From positions 310,001 to 374,000 of the forward strand of contig NZ_JACHLK010000005.1 of NCBI RefSeq assembly GCF_014207955.1: DNA of 64,000 nt, written 5' to 3'. Position numbers and translations under genes: made by a program. A model generated the notes under the pieces. The model did not search any database. It was given only the letters and a program-made list of their open reading frames with translations, and had not been told where the DNA came from. This document shows positions 35,692 to 44,517 of this stretch, piece by piece; positions within the stretch are counted from its first letter, which is position 1, and each line of letters opens with the position of its first letter. The stretch is from Acidovorax soli (lineage in GTDB: Bacteria > Pseudomonadota > Gammaproteobacteria > Burkholderiales > Burkholderiaceae_C).

Positions 35692-37839
35692 TCAGTAGCG
35701 CGCCTTGAGCGCCAGCGTCACGCGGCGTGGCTCGCCGTAGAAGTTCTGGCGTGCGACGATCGACACCTTCTCGTAGTAGGTCTTGTCGAACAGGTTGTCG
35801 ACGCTCAGGTTGAGCGCCAACTGGTCGTTGATCTGGTAGCCCACCTGCGCGCTGGCCAGCACGTAGTCGCCCGAGGTGATGCGCAGCGCGCCGCTCTGGG
35901 CAAAGAAGTCGCTGCGGTAGGAGAGGCCGCCGCCGATGCTGAAGCCGCGCAGCGCGGGCGAGGTGAAGGCGTAGCGCGTGAACAGGTTCACGCTGTGGCG
36001 CGGCGTGACGGGGCTGAAAATCTGGCCCACCTGGGCCACGGGCGCCTTGAGGTAGAGCGTGTCGTTGTAGGCGTAGCCGGCCACCACGTCCCAGCCGGGC
36101 TGGGGTTGGCCGCTGACTTCGGCCTCGAAGCCCTGCGAGCGCACCTTGCCGGCGGCGATGGAGGCGTTGGCCACGTTCGGGTCGGCCATGGCGCGGTTCT
36201 CGTCGATGATGCGGAAGATGGCGGCATGCGCCTGCAGGCGCTTGTCCAGGAACTCGCCCTTCACGCCCACTTCCACCTGCTTGCCGGTGCGTGGCTCGAG
36301 CAGCTTCTTGGCGGCATCGAGCTGGCTCTGCACCACGAAGGTTTCAGAATAGCCGGCGTAGGCCGTGTACTGCGGGTGGAAGTCCCAGAGCACGGCCACC
36401 GACGGAACGAACTGGCGGCCCGGGTCGGCCACGCTGGTGGCGGCGCCGGTGCTGGTGCTGCGCGTCACGGCATCGGCCCAGCTCAGGCGGCCACCGGCCA
36501 GCAGCTTGACGGAGTCGGCCACGCTGATCTGGGCCTGGCCGTACAGCGCCTTTTCTGTGCGCGTGGTGATGGCCGTGTAGCCGGGCAGCTGGATGTCGGG
36601 GTAGGCCTGGGCGTAGTTGGGCGCGAGCAGGTTGGCCTGGTAGCTCGGGCCGTAGCCGTAGTTGTTGTCGTAGCTCTTGTTCTCGCTGTGGCTTGCGCCC
36701 ACCAGCAGGCGGTGCGTGCGGCCCGCCACCTGCACCGGCAGGCTGGTGAACAGGTCGTAGTTGCGCGTCTTCACGTGGGTCAGGCCGTCCACCGTCTCCA
36801 TCGTGAAGTTGCCGTTGGCGCTAAGGGCGCTGTTGGCGCGCGCCGAGCGGTAGTAGGCGGTGCGGTCCACGTCGCGGGCCGACAGGCGCAGCGTGCCGCC
36901 ACCGGCCAGGCGGTGCTCCAGCTCGGCGAACAGGTCGGTGGTCTCCAGGTCCTGGCGGTTGGCGGCCAGGCCCGAGAAGGCGCCGCGCGGCAGGCTGGCC
37001 AGGCGGCCGTCGGCGTAGGTGGGCAGGCCCTGGTCGATGGAGGCGCGCACGCGCTGTTGGGCGCCGCCGATGGACAGGGTGGTGGACGGGGCGATGTCCC
37101 ACTCCAGCGTGCCATAGCCCAGGCGCTTGTTGTTGAACACGGTGTCGACATGGCTGTCGCGGTCTTCCGCCACGGCCACGGCGCGGGCGCGCACCGTGCC
37201 GCTGGCGTTGAGCGCGCCGCCCACGTCCACCGTGCCGCGGCGCAGGCCGAAGGAGCCGACGGCCGCATCGGCATTGAGCATGAGCTTACCGGGCGCGCGC
37301 TTGCGCACCAGGTTCACCGTGCCGCCGGGCTCGCTGCCGCCCTGCAGCAGGCCGGCCGGGCCGCGCAGCACCTCGATGCGGTCGTACATGGCCGTGTCCA
37401 GCGTGCTGTAGTTGCCCTGGGGAATCGGCACACCATCGAGCTGGATGGCGCCGAGGTCGAAGCCGCGCGACTGGAAGGTGTTGTAGTTGCCCGCGCCGTC
37501 GAAGCGCGTGACGTTGATGCCGGTGCTGTACTTGACGGCGTCTTCCACCTTGGTGACGTTGCGGTCGTCGAGCTGCTGGCGCGTGATGACGCTGATGGAC
37601 TGGGGGATCTCACGCGGGGCCTGGTCCATCTTGCCCACGCTGAGCTGGCGCGCCGTGTACTGGCCTGTGCCTTCGGTGGTGTCGCTGCTGTTGGTCACCT
37701 TCACTTCGGGCAGGGCGGCATCCTGCGCGTGGGCGGCGCCTGCGGCCAGGCAGCTGCAGGCGGCGAGCAGGGCCAGGGTGCTCAGGGGAAAGCGCGGGGC
37801 CGCGGTGCGGCTGCGGGAGGGGGCGTGGATGGAGGGCAT
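35692..37839 (-). CDS. TonB-dependent siderophore receptor
   Basis: 715-residue outer-membrane receptor. The signal peptide ends near GAAHAQDA (about residue 37); the TonB-box region LPEVKVT is followed by the plug (EIPQSISVITRQQLDDRN, FQSRGFDLGAIQLDGVPIP, VLRGPAGLLQGGSEPGG). The wording resembles FpvA/FoxA-type hydroxamate or mixed-siderophore receptors but without the N-terminal STN signalling domain. The barrel ends LKARY, a tyrosine terminus. Last gene of the Fur-controlled five-gene unit that starts at 42.5 kb, 35 bases behind the previous receptor and just before a strong terminator. Confidence 0.92.
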   Translation of the reverse strand: MPSIHAPSRSRTAAPRFPLSTLALLAACSCLAAGAAHAQDAALPEVKVTNSSDTTEGTGQYTARQLSVGKMDQAPREIPQSISVITRQQLDDRNVTKVEDAVKYSTGINVTRFDGAGNYNTFQSRGFDLGAIQLDGVPIPQGNYSTLDTAMYDRIEVLRGPAGLLQGGSEPGGTVNLVRKRAPGKLMLNADAAVGSFGLRRGTVDVGGALNASGTVRARAVAVAEDRDSHVDTVFNNKRLGYGTLEWDIAPSTTLSIGGAQQRVRASIDQGLPTYADGRLASLPRGAFSGLAANRQDLETTDLFAELEHRLAGGGTLRLSARDVDRTAYYRSARANSALSANGNFTMETVDGLTHVKTRNYDLFTSLPVQVAGRTHRLLVGASHSENKSYDNNYGYGPSYQANLLAPNYAQAYPDIQLPGYTAITTRTEKALYGQAQISVADSVKLLAGGRLSWADAVTRSTSTGAATSVADPGRQFVPSVAVLWDFHPQYTAYAGYSETFVVQSQLDAAKKLLEPRTGKQVEVGVKGEFLDKRLQAHAAIFRIIDENRAMADPNVANASIAAGKVRSQGFEAEVSGQPQPGWDVVAGYAYNDTLYLKAPVAQVGQIFSPVTPRHSVNLFTRYAFTSPALRGFSIGGGLSYRSDFFAQSGALRITSGDYVLASAQVGYQINDQLALNLSVDNLFDKTYYEKVSIVARQNFYGEPRRVTLALKARY

Positions 37840-37874
37840 GGTGCGGGCGTGAAAGCAGATGGTGCAGGAGGAGG

Positions 37875-40040
37875 TCAGAAGCGGGTGCGCAGCGTGACCT
37901 GCAGCGCGCGGGGCGAGCCGGGCAGGATCAGGTTGTCGTTGCTGCCATGGGACGATACGTAGAACTTGCGGTTGGTGAGGTTCTTGACATTCACGTCCAG
38001 CCCCCACTGGCCCAGCGTGTACTGCAGGGCCGCGTCCACCGTGGTGTAGGCGGGCAGGGTGACCAGGTTGGTGAGCGAGGTGTAGCGCTCGCCCACGTGG
38101 CTCACACCGCCGCCCAGGCGCAGGCCGTGGCCCATGTCCTTCATGGCCCACAGGAAGGCCGAGTTGCGCGGCGTGAGCGCCGCCACCTTGCCCTGCGAGG
38201 GCACGTTCACCGTGGGCAACTGGCTGCTGGCGGCGCTGGCCAGGGATTTGGTCATGCGACCGTCGAGGTAGGCATAGCCGGCGCTCACATCCCAGCCGCC
38301 GGACAGGCGGCCGCTGCCGGTGATCTCCAGCCCGTTGGTGCGCTGCGTGCCCACATTGATCTGGCGCGCGGGGTTGACGGGGTCGGTGTTCTTGATGTTG
38401 CTGCGCGTGAGGTTGAACAGCGCACCGGTGAGGTTGAGGCGGCCGTCCAGCAGGTCGAGCTTGACGCCGATTTCCTTGTTCTGCGTGATCTCAGGCTCGT
38501 TGGCGGTGTTGTTGGCCGCCAGCGCAAAGGTCTCTCCCGAGGGCTGGAAGGATTTGCTGTACGACAGGTAGTACGACACCTGCTCGCTCGGCTGCCAGAC
38601 GATGCCGGCGCGCGGGCTGAATTTCTTGTCGGTGCGCGCCAGGCTGGCCAGGGTGCGGTCGAAGTTCGTCTCCTGCTTGAACACGTCGTAGCGCGCGCCC
38701 ACCAGGGCCTTCCATTGCGGCGCCAGGGTGATCTGGTCCTGCACGTAGAGCGCTGCCGTGCTCTGCTCGGTGTGGCTGGGGATGGCGCTGGTGGCCGTGT
38801 AGGCGCTGGCGGGGATGGTCGGCGCGGGCACATTGCCCGGGTTCAGGATGTTCACGCGGTCGACCACGCCGGCCGAGATGGATTCGGCGCGCTTTTTCTG
38901 GCGGCCCAGTTCCATGCCCATCAGCCATTCCTGGCGCAGGCCGCCCAGGGTATTACGCCAGGTCAGGTCGGTCTGGTTGAACACGCCGCTCTCGTCGCGG
39001 AACACCAGGCTGCGCGTGCGGCCCACGGTCATCGTGACCGGGTCGGTGGTGCCGCCGGGCAGGGTGTTGTAGCGGTCCAGCGTGTAGTCGTACAGGCGCG
39101 TGACGTTGCGCACCGACCAGTCGTCGCTGAAGCGGTGGTTGAGCGTGGCGGTGAACGACTGCACATGGCTGGTGCTGGTGTCGTCCTTCTCGGCCGTGCC
39201 CGAGCCGTAGTAGGTGCCGGCCGGCACGTTGACCGGGCGGCCGTTGAGCGCGGGGATGCCGAAGTCCGTGAGGCGCTGGTCGCGCGCGTCGGTGTACTGC
39301 AGCAGCAGCTGGGTTTGGGGTGCGAGCTTGAGCGCCAGCGAGGGCGCGAAGTTGTGGCGCTTGACGAACTGCTGGTCGCGGTAGCTGCCCGAGTCCTCGC
39401 CCGCCACATTGAGGCGGGCGGCGGCGGCATCGCTGATGCCCACGTTCACGTCGGCCGTGGCGCGGCGGTAATCGTGGCTGCCCAGGCCCAGCGTGGCTTC
39501 GCCATTGGTCGTGCCGAACACCGGTTTCTTGGTCACGCGGTTGATCAGGCCGCCGGACGAGCCGCGGCCGTAGAGCACGGCGGCCGGGCCCTTGAGCACC
39601 TCGATGCGCTCGATGTCGGCCAGGTCGCGGAAGTACAGCGCATCGTCGCGCACGCCGTCCACGAACTGGTCGGCAATGGCCGTGAAGCCGCGGATCACCA
39701 CCTGGTCGCGCTGGCCATCGCCATGGCTCATGGCCACGCCCGGCACGTTGCGCAGCGCGTCTTCCATGGAGCGTGCGCCCTGGTCGCGCAGCAACTGGCC
39801 CGGGACCACGTTGACGGCCTGGGGCACGTCGCGCAGCGGCGCGCTGCCCTTGGTGGCGGTGCTGCTGGCGGCGGGCGAGTAGGCGTCGTCCGCGGTGCCC
39901 GACTGGATGGTGACTTCGCCCAGGGTCTGGGGAGTGCGTGGCGCTGGCGTGGACTGGGCCAGCGCGGGGGCGCTGAAGGCGGCAATCAGGGCCGCCGCCA
40001 GGGGCGTGCGTGCGGCGAGCAACAGGGAATGCTGGGACAT
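37875..40040 (-). CDS. TonB-dependent siderophore receptor, catecholate (Fiu-like) type
   Basis: 721-residue receptor. Signal peptide of about 28 residues (APALAQS), a TonB box near LGEVTIQS, and the plug with DVPQAVNVVPGQLLRDQGAR, VIRGFTAIADQFVDGVRDDA and VLKGPAAVLYGRGSSGGLIN. The VDGVRDDALYFRDL wording is typical of Fiu-type catecholate siderophore receptors. The barrel ends TLRTRF. It lies 76 bases after the DUF3325 gene. As first of a tandem receptor pair behind a PepSY reductase it is probably the main client of that module. Confidence 0.93.
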   Translation of the reverse strand: MSQHSLLLAARTPLAAALIAAFSAPALAQSTPAPRTPQTLGEVTIQSGTADDAYSPAASSTATKGSAPLRDVPQAVNVVPGQLLRDQGARSMEDALRNVPGVAMSHGDGQRDQVVIRGFTAIADQFVDGVRDDALYFRDLADIERIEVLKGPAAVLYGRGSSGGLINRVTKKPVFGTTNGEATLGLGSHDYRRATADVNVGISDAAAARLNVAGEDSGSYRDQQFVKRHNFAPSLALKLAPQTQLLLQYTDARDQRLTDFGIPALNGRPVNVPAGTYYGSGTAEKDDTSTSHVQSFTATLNHRFSDDWSVRNVTRLYDYTLDRYNTLPGGTTDPVTMTVGRTRSLVFRDESGVFNQTDLTWRNTLGGLRQEWLMGMELGRQKKRAESISAGVVDRVNILNPGNVPAPTIPASAYTATSAIPSHTEQSTAALYVQDQITLAPQWKALVGARYDVFKQETNFDRTLASLARTDKKFSPRAGIVWQPSEQVSYYLSYSKSFQPSGETFALAANNTANEPEITQNKEIGVKLDLLDGRLNLTGALFNLTRSNIKNTDPVNPARQINVGTQRTNGLEITGSGRLSGGWDVSAGYAYLDGRMTKSLASAASSQLPTVNVPSQGKVAALTPRNSAFLWAMKDMGHGLRLGGGVSHVGERYTSLTNLVTLPAYTTVDAALQYTLGQWGLDVNVKNLTNRKFYVSSHGSNDNLILPGSPRALQVTLRTRF

Positions 40041-40116
40041 GGGGTGACTTGAAGAGGAAACGGTGATGGAGGGGAAAAGACGAAATCGATGGGTGCTGCG
40101 CGGGGGGGGCGGTTCT

Positions 40117-40449
40117 TCAGCGCCCGGCGGCCCAGGCCGCGAGGCCGGCGGCCAGTGCGGCGCCGGCCAGCCAAGGCGCGCGCCGGGGCTGCCAGGTCAT
40201 CACGGCGGTGACCGCCACGGCGGCCACCGAGAGCGCAACCGTCCAGGCCGTCACGCCCAGCGCTGCGGGTGTGCCCGCAGACGGGTGGGCGGCCAGCCAC
40301 AGCGACAGCGCCAGCAGCAGCCAGCCCGCACGGCGCAGCTGCGCCAGGCGCGGGGCGCCCGCCTCGCGGCCCATCGCGTCTTCATGGTGGCGGTCCATGC
40401 CCAGGGCAATCGCGGACCAGGCGGCAAAGCAGAAGAAAAAGGCGGACAT
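40117..40449 (-). CDS. DUF3325 small membrane protein
   Basis: 110-residue inner-membrane protein with three or four hydrophobic helices. The N-terminus MSAFFFCFAAWSAIALGMDR followed by HHEDAMG is the DUF3325 signature; the histidine pair sits at the end of the first helix. It lies 14 bases after the PepSY gene and before the Fiu-like receptor. Genes of this family accompany PepSY and DUF3649 in iron-siderophore operons of beta- and gammaproteobacteria; a role as reductase subunit is inferred from context only. Confidence 0.85.
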   Translation of the reverse strand: MSAFFFCFAAWSAIALGMDRHHEDAMGREAGAPRLAQLRRAGWLLLALSLWLAAHPSAGTPAALGVTAWTVALSVAAVAVTAVMTWQPRRAPWLAGAALAAGLAAWAAGR

Positions 40450-40463
40450 GGTGAATGGCTCCC

Positions 40464-42161
40464 TCAGGCCTGGGTCGCAGGCTGGGCATCGGGCGCAGCC
40501 ATGGCTGCGGGTCTGCGCGGGGCCTTGCTCGGCAAGGGCCGGCCCGGGCGCAGGCGCCAGGCCAGCCAGCCCAGCAATGCACCGGTGGCCAGGAAGCTGA
40601 GGTCCAGGCCCGCCCAGAGCCAGTCGCCTGCGGGCAGGCTCACGCCCAGGTGCGTGGCCGTGGTCAGCACATTGAGCACCGGCAGCGCGGCCCAGGTGGC
40701 CCCCGCGAGCGCCAGCACCAGCGACCAGCCCCGGCGGTTGGGGAACAGCACCCCCCAGAGCAGGGCCACGCCCCAGGCGCCAAAGAAGTACGACAGCTCG
40801 GCATCGGGCCGCTCGGGCGCATCCAGGGGGATGAGCCGGTTGGATGCCATGTACACCGCGCAGGCCAGCGGCAGGCCGGCGAGCGAGGCGATGTTGAGGC
40901 TTGCCACCAGGCGCTGGCCCAAGGGCAGGCGCACCGTTGCTTCGGCCGCAGCGCCCTTGCGCTGGCCTTGCGCGGCGCGCTTGACCGACCACAGCACCAT
41001 GCCGGTGGCGATCATCAGGCTGCCCAGGAGGCCAAAGCCCACCAGCACCCAGCGCATGCCCGGGCCGGCAAAGCGCCCCAGGTGCAGGCCGTAGAGCACG
41101 CCGTAGGTCACGGCGGCGGGCGTGGTGGCATCGGTCTGCTCCAGCAGTTTGCCCGTGGTGCCGTCGAACAGCATGCGCTCGGGCCGGTACTGCAGGCGGT
41201 CGCCCTCGTGGCGCGTGACTTCGACCACCGGCGTGCCCTGCGCATCGCGCCGCGCCTGGATGCCGCCGATGCGCCCGCCCTCCCAGCGCGTGCGTGCCTG
41301 CTCCAGGATGGGGCCGAGTGCCAGCGCGGGCAGGGGCTCGACCTTGTCGCCCGGGTTGCGGCGCACGCGGCGCTCGGGCTTCTCGCCCTGCAGGTCGGCA
41401 AAATAGGTCTGCGAGTCCACGCCCTTGGGCCCCTGGTAGGCGGCCGCGATGCCCGAGGGCATGTACAGGGTGTGGAAGATCATCAGCCCGCTGAAGGTGA
41501 TCATCAGGTAGAAGGGCAGCACCAGCACGCCGGTGACGTTGTGCGCATCGAGCCAGGCGCGCTGCCCGCCCTTGGTGGGGCGGAAGGTGAAGAAGTCCTT
41601 GAAGATGCGCCGGTGCGTGACCACGCCCGTGAGCAGGGCGATGAACATCAGCATGGTGGCCACGCCCACCACCCAGCGGCCCTCGATAGCCCAGCGGCCT
41701 TTCTGCGCGGTGCGCAGCTCGAAGTGGAAGCGGTAGAAGAACTCGCCGCCCATGGTCTTGCGCGCGTCCACGGTCTGGCCGGTCTGCGGGTTCATGAGCA
41801 GGGTCTCGAAGCGGCCGTTGCCCGTGTCGCGCCACAGCAGCGTGATGGCGTTCTGCCGCTCGTCGGGCATGCGCATGATCCACTGCGTGACGTCGGGCTG
41901 CTTGTGGTTCATCGCCGCGATGGCGCGCTCGGCCACGTCGCGCGTGGGCGCGGGCATGCCATGCAGCTCGGGCCGCATCCACAGGTTGATCTCGGTCTTG
42001 AAGAAGGACAGCGTGCCCGTGAGGAAGATCGCGAACAGCAGCCAGCCCAGCACGAGCCCAGCCCAGGTGTGCAGCCAGGACATGGCCTGGCGAAAACCTT
42101 CGCGTGCCTGTTCGCGCGCTGCGCGCGGTGCCGGGGCGGAGGGTGGGGTCGTCGCGGTCAT
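40464..42161 (-). CDS. PepSY-associated membrane protein, predicted siderophore-iron reductase
   Basis: 565-residue inner-membrane protein. The PepSY_TM core has helices near residues 30-52, 180-200, 228-250 and 370-395, with histidines at their edges (SWLHTWAG, FHFELR, LDAHNVTG, GLHLGR). An extra C-terminal section of three or four helices (about 430-545) makes it longer than the 395-residue relative at 34-35 kb. Proposed role: electron transfer across the membrane to release iron from imported siderophores. The ATG overlaps the DUF3649 stop (ATGA at 42158-42161). Confidence 0.9.
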   Translation of the reverse strand: MTATTPPSAPAPRAAREQAREGFRQAMSWLHTWAGLVLGWLLFAIFLTGTLSFFKTEINLWMRPELHGMPAPTRDVAERAIAAMNHKQPDVTQWIMRMPDERQNAITLLWRDTGNGRFETLLMNPQTGQTVDARKTMGGEFFYRFHFELRTAQKGRWAIEGRWVVGVATMLMFIALLTGVVTHRRIFKDFFTFRPTKGGQRAWLDAHNVTGVLVLPFYLMITFSGLMIFHTLYMPSGIAAAYQGPKGVDSQTYFADLQGEKPERRVRRNPGDKVEPLPALALGPILEQARTRWEGGRIGGIQARRDAQGTPVVEVTRHEGDRLQYRPERMLFDGTTGKLLEQTDATTPAAVTYGVLYGLHLGRFAGPGMRWVLVGFGLLGSLMIATGMVLWSVKRAAQGQRKGAAAEATVRLPLGQRLVASLNIASLAGLPLACAVYMASNRLIPLDAPERPDAELSYFFGAWGVALLWGVLFPNRRGWSLVLALAGATWAALPVLNVLTTATHLGVSLPAGDWLWAGLDLSFLATGALLGWLAWRLRPGRPLPSKAPRRPAAMAAPDAQPATQA

Positions 42162-42466
42162 TGCAGTTGCTCCAGCCAGCGCGGGGCCATGGCGCCGGCG
42201 CCCAGCAGCAGTGCGGGCAGCAGGGTGCCGCCCCAGGCGCCCCAGGCCGTGCGCGCATAGAAGGCCCAGCCCGCGGCGCCCGCGTAGACCAGCCAGGCCA
42301 GCATGGTGGCGGTGAGCACCGCCTCGACACGCGGCATGGCGAGGGCCAGGGCGAGGGACAGCGCGGCCGTGAAGGCGGCGGCCAGCGCATAGCCGCCGGC
42401 GGTGGCGGCCAGCGCGCGCGAGGTGATGGCCAGGCGGTAGCGCCAGGCAGGGTGGGTCGCTTTCAT
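42158..42466 (-). CDS. DUF3649 small membrane protein
   Basis: 102-residue inner-membrane protein with three hydrophobic helices (about residues 18-42, 48-68, 75-92). The family is found at the head of iron-uptake operons with PepSY and DUF3325 proteins. First gene of a five-gene unit (DUF3649, PepSY, DUF3325, two receptors), coupled to the PepSY gene by ATGA. The Fur-box-like palindrome cluster at 42685-42719 lies about 220 bases upstream, so iron repression is expected. Confidence 0.87.
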   Translation of the reverse strand: MKATHPAWRYRLAITSRALAATAGGYALAAAFTAALSLALALAMPRVEAVLTATMLAWLVYAGAAGWAFYARTAWGAWGGTLLPALLLGAGAMAPRWLEQLQ

Positions 42467-42684
42467 GGGCGATCGGTCGTCCGAATGGGAGAGGACGCGT
42501 CGTTGCGACGCGGGCGGCAGCCTGGCCCTGGTGTTGTGAGCGCAGGGTTGGCGACCACGGGATGCTGGCTGCAGGGCACGGAGCCCCGTTTGGCTGGCGG
42601 GTGGTTTCGGGGCCTGTGGGTCTGCACTGCGGCGCCCGGAGCGCCCGCACAGGTCAAAAGGCCTTCGGGCCGAAAGTGTAATTT

Positions 42685-42719
42685 ATGAGAAGCATTCGCA
42701 TTTGCAAATGTGAATGCTT
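42685..42719 (-). promoter_or_regulatory. Overlapping Fur-box-like palindromes upstream of the iron operon
   Basis: Fur-like hexamer repeats ATGAGA-AGCATT-CGCATT (42685-42702) merge into a 30-base, almost perfect inverted repeat (42690-42719) with arms AAGCATTC/GAATGCTT and centre CATTTG/CAAATG. The AT-rich, multiply symmetric organisation fits a Fur operator with more than one dimer site. It serves the minus-strand unit beginning with DUF3649. Confidence 0.62.
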
Positions 42720-42755
42720 GATGTGCAAATGCAACGGTTTGTGCCAGGCGGGCAT

Positions 42756-42778
42756 AAAAAAACGGGCCAGGGCCCGTT
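42756..42778 (-). terminator. Intrinsic terminator after the bacterioferritin gene
   Basis: Minus-strand hairpin AACGGGCC-CT-GGCCCGTT (42778-42761) followed by a run of T residues down to 42756. It lies about 125 bases beyond the bacterioferritin stop and would insulate that gene from the iron operon beyond it. Confidence 0.8.
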
Positions 42779-42903
42779 TGGAGAATGCGTGAGGTGCTTG
42801 TGTTTCTCAGTATTGCCGCCGTCGTCGATGGTCCGGTCTTCTTCTTGTCGAGCCTGCTCGCTTGCTTCGTGGGGCGACTCGTGAATGGGGAGGGGGTGCT
42901 GGC

Positions 42904-43380
42904 TCAGTCCTCTTCGCTCATCTGCGACTGCAGGTAGTTCTGCAGGCCGACCTTGGCGATCAGCTCGATCTGGGTTTCCAGGAAGTCGATGTGCTCTTCG
43001 GTATCGTCGAGGATCTTTTGCAGGATGTCGCGCGAAACGTAGTCGCGCACGGCCTCGCAGTGGGCAATGCCTTCCTTGATCGTGGCCTGGGCGCCCTTTT
43101 CGGAGCTCAGGTCGCAGCTGAGGATCTCGGGCACGTCCTCGCCGACCTGCAGCTTGGCCAGGTCCTGCAGGTTGGGCAGGCCGTCGAGCATGAAGATGCG
43201 GTCCATGAGCACGTCGGCGTGCTTCATCTCGCCGATGGACTCCTCGTACTCCTTCTTGGCCAGCTTGTCGAAGCCCCAGTGCTTGAGCATGCGGTAGTGC
43301 AGGAAGTACTGGTTGATGGCTGTGAGCTCGTTCTTGAGCTGGGCCTGCAGATGGGCTATGACCTGTGCGTCGCCTTGCAT
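42904..43380 (-). CDS. bfr: Bacterioferritin
   Basis: 158-residue iron-storage subunit forming 24-mer shells. The start at MQGDAQ is fixed by AAGGAG just upstream. By E. coli numbering the ferroxidase ligands E18, E51, H54, E94 and H130 are present, and so is the heme ligand M52 (GEMKHAD). Position 127, normally the sixth ferroxidase ligand Glu, is Thr here (LDDTEEHID), with glutamates at 128 and 129. The C-terminus GLQNYLQSQM is standard. It has its own terminator; no bacterioferritin-associated ferredoxin gene is adjacent. Confidence 0.94.
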   Translation of the reverse strand: MQGDAQVIAHLQAQLKNELTAINQYFLHYRMLKHWGFDKLAKKEYEESIGEMKHADVLMDRIFMLDGLPNLQDLAKLQVGEDVPEILSCDLSSEKGAQATIKEGIAHCEAVRDYVSRDILQKILDDTEEHIDFLETQIELIAKVGLQNYLQSQMSEED

Positions 43381-43507
43381 GGGAGACTCCTTCTTATGGT
43401 TGTTTCGCCGCTGATTGTCGTGACCCGGCAGGGCCCGTGCAAGGCAAGACCCCTCTGTGGCGCATTGGCTGCGTGTGATGCTGAGTTGTGTTCGCGTTTG
43501 GGGCCGC

Positions 43508-43549
43508 AAAAGACAGCACGGGCCGCTGCGCGTTGCACAGCGGCCCGTG
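43508..43549 (-). terminator. Terminator after the FTR1 permease gene
   Basis: Minus-strand 12-bp GC stem (43549-43538 pairing with 43528-43517) with a 9-base loop, followed by CTGTCTTTT. It lies 27 bases after the FTR1 stop. Confidence 0.72.
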
Positions 43550-43575
43550 GCCAGGGATGGATGCGGCAGGCGGGT

Positions 43576-44370
43576 TTACTGTGCCTGCACGCCCGGTGCG
43601 GAGGGCGTGTTGCCGGCCTGCCGGCGGTCGCGCCAGTGGGCAGCGGCGAGCCAAACGGTGGGCACCAGCACCAGGGCCAGCGAGATCATCTGGGCGATCG
43701 AGCCTTCGGCCAGGTCCTCGGTGTTGGCATGCCACCAGGCGTTGTCGATGCCGGGGATGAGGTTGCCTTCGGTGAACTCGTGCAGTGCATAGACCACGAG
43801 TTGCACGGCGAACACGGCCATGAACCAGGAGGTCACGCGAAAGAAGCGGCCCAGGTTCACGGCGCGGCCATAGCGTGTCCAGGCCCAGGCGATGGCGGCG
43901 GCCAGCGCCAGGCCGCCGAGGCCGCCCCAGACCATGTAGCCGAGTTCGGCGCTGCTGGCCAGCGAGGCCAGCATGGTGGCGGTTTCCACCCCTTCACGGC
44001 CCACCATGAACAGGGCGAACAGGAACACGGCCAGCCAGGCCTGCGGGCCTTCGAGCACGCTGGCGCGGTCGATGCGGGCTGCAATCTCCTGCCCCATGCC
44101 CTTGCCGGCACTGCGCATGTGCACCACGCACCAGGCCACGGCGGCGGCGGCCACCAGGGCCATCACGCCTTCGGCCACGGGCGAGAGCGCACCCACGCGC
44201 GACAGCACCCAGCCCAGGCCCAGCGAGAGCAGCAGGGCGACCACCACGCCGGCACGCAGTGGCGTCAGGAGGTGCAGGCGCCCGGTCTTGCGCAGGTACA
44301 GGGTGGCGATGGCCACGACCAGAAGGGCTTCGAGCCCTTCGCGGAAACAGATGAGCAGGGTCTGGAACAT
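43576..44370 (-). CDS. FTR1-family iron permease
   Basis: 264-residue inner-membrane protein with seven helices, homologous to yeast Ftr1 and bacterial EfeU/FtrC. The iron-coordinating motifs are REGLE at residues 10-14 in helix 1 and REGVE at 125-129 in helix 4, both intact. It transports iron that has been oxidised or handed over by a periplasmic partner; no EfeO/EfeB, FtrA/FtrB or P19-like gene is beside it, so the partner must be elsewhere or absent. It is transcribed divergently from ahpC, with a clear Fur-box-like dyad 148-166 bases upstream. Confidence 0.92.
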   Translation of the reverse strand: MFQTLLICFREGLEALLVVAIATLYLRKTGRLHLLTPLRAGVVVALLLSLGLGWVLSRVGALSPVAEGVMALVAAAAVAWCVVHMRSAGKGMGQEIAARIDRASVLEGPQAWLAVFLFALFMVGREGVETATMLASLASSAELGYMVWGGLGGLALAAAIAWAWTRYGRAVNLGRFFRVTSWFMAVFAVQLVVYALHEFTEGNLIPGIDNAWWHANTEDLAEGSIAQMISLALVLVPTVWLAAAHWRDRRQAGNTPSAPGVQAQ

Positions 44371-44517
44371 GGATTCAGGTCTTTGCTATGGATGGTGAGC
44401 CGATCCGCCCGGGGGCGAAACCTGGCTCTTATGACCGGTTCGGAGGGAATTGGCAGCAGTGGCCAAGGCGGTGCCGCAGGGCACTGGCAGCGCCCGCGGC
44501 CCGCGGATTATGCGCTT

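Larger units (their letters stand above)
42467..42903. other. Regulatory gap between the DUF3649 and bacterioferritin genes
   Basis: 437 bases without a credible gene. It holds the Fur-like palindrome cluster (42685-42719), a bacterioferritin terminator (42756-42778) and about 220 bases of GC-rich leader upstream of DUF3649 in which I see no open frame with a ribosome binding site. The stretch 42780-42903 shows nothing further. Confidence 0.6.

Noticed and set aside
43381..43575. Possible small gene between the FTR1 and bacterioferritin genes
   Set aside because: Frames in this stretch have no ribosome binding site, and part of the region is the FTR1 terminator and bacterioferritin leader.
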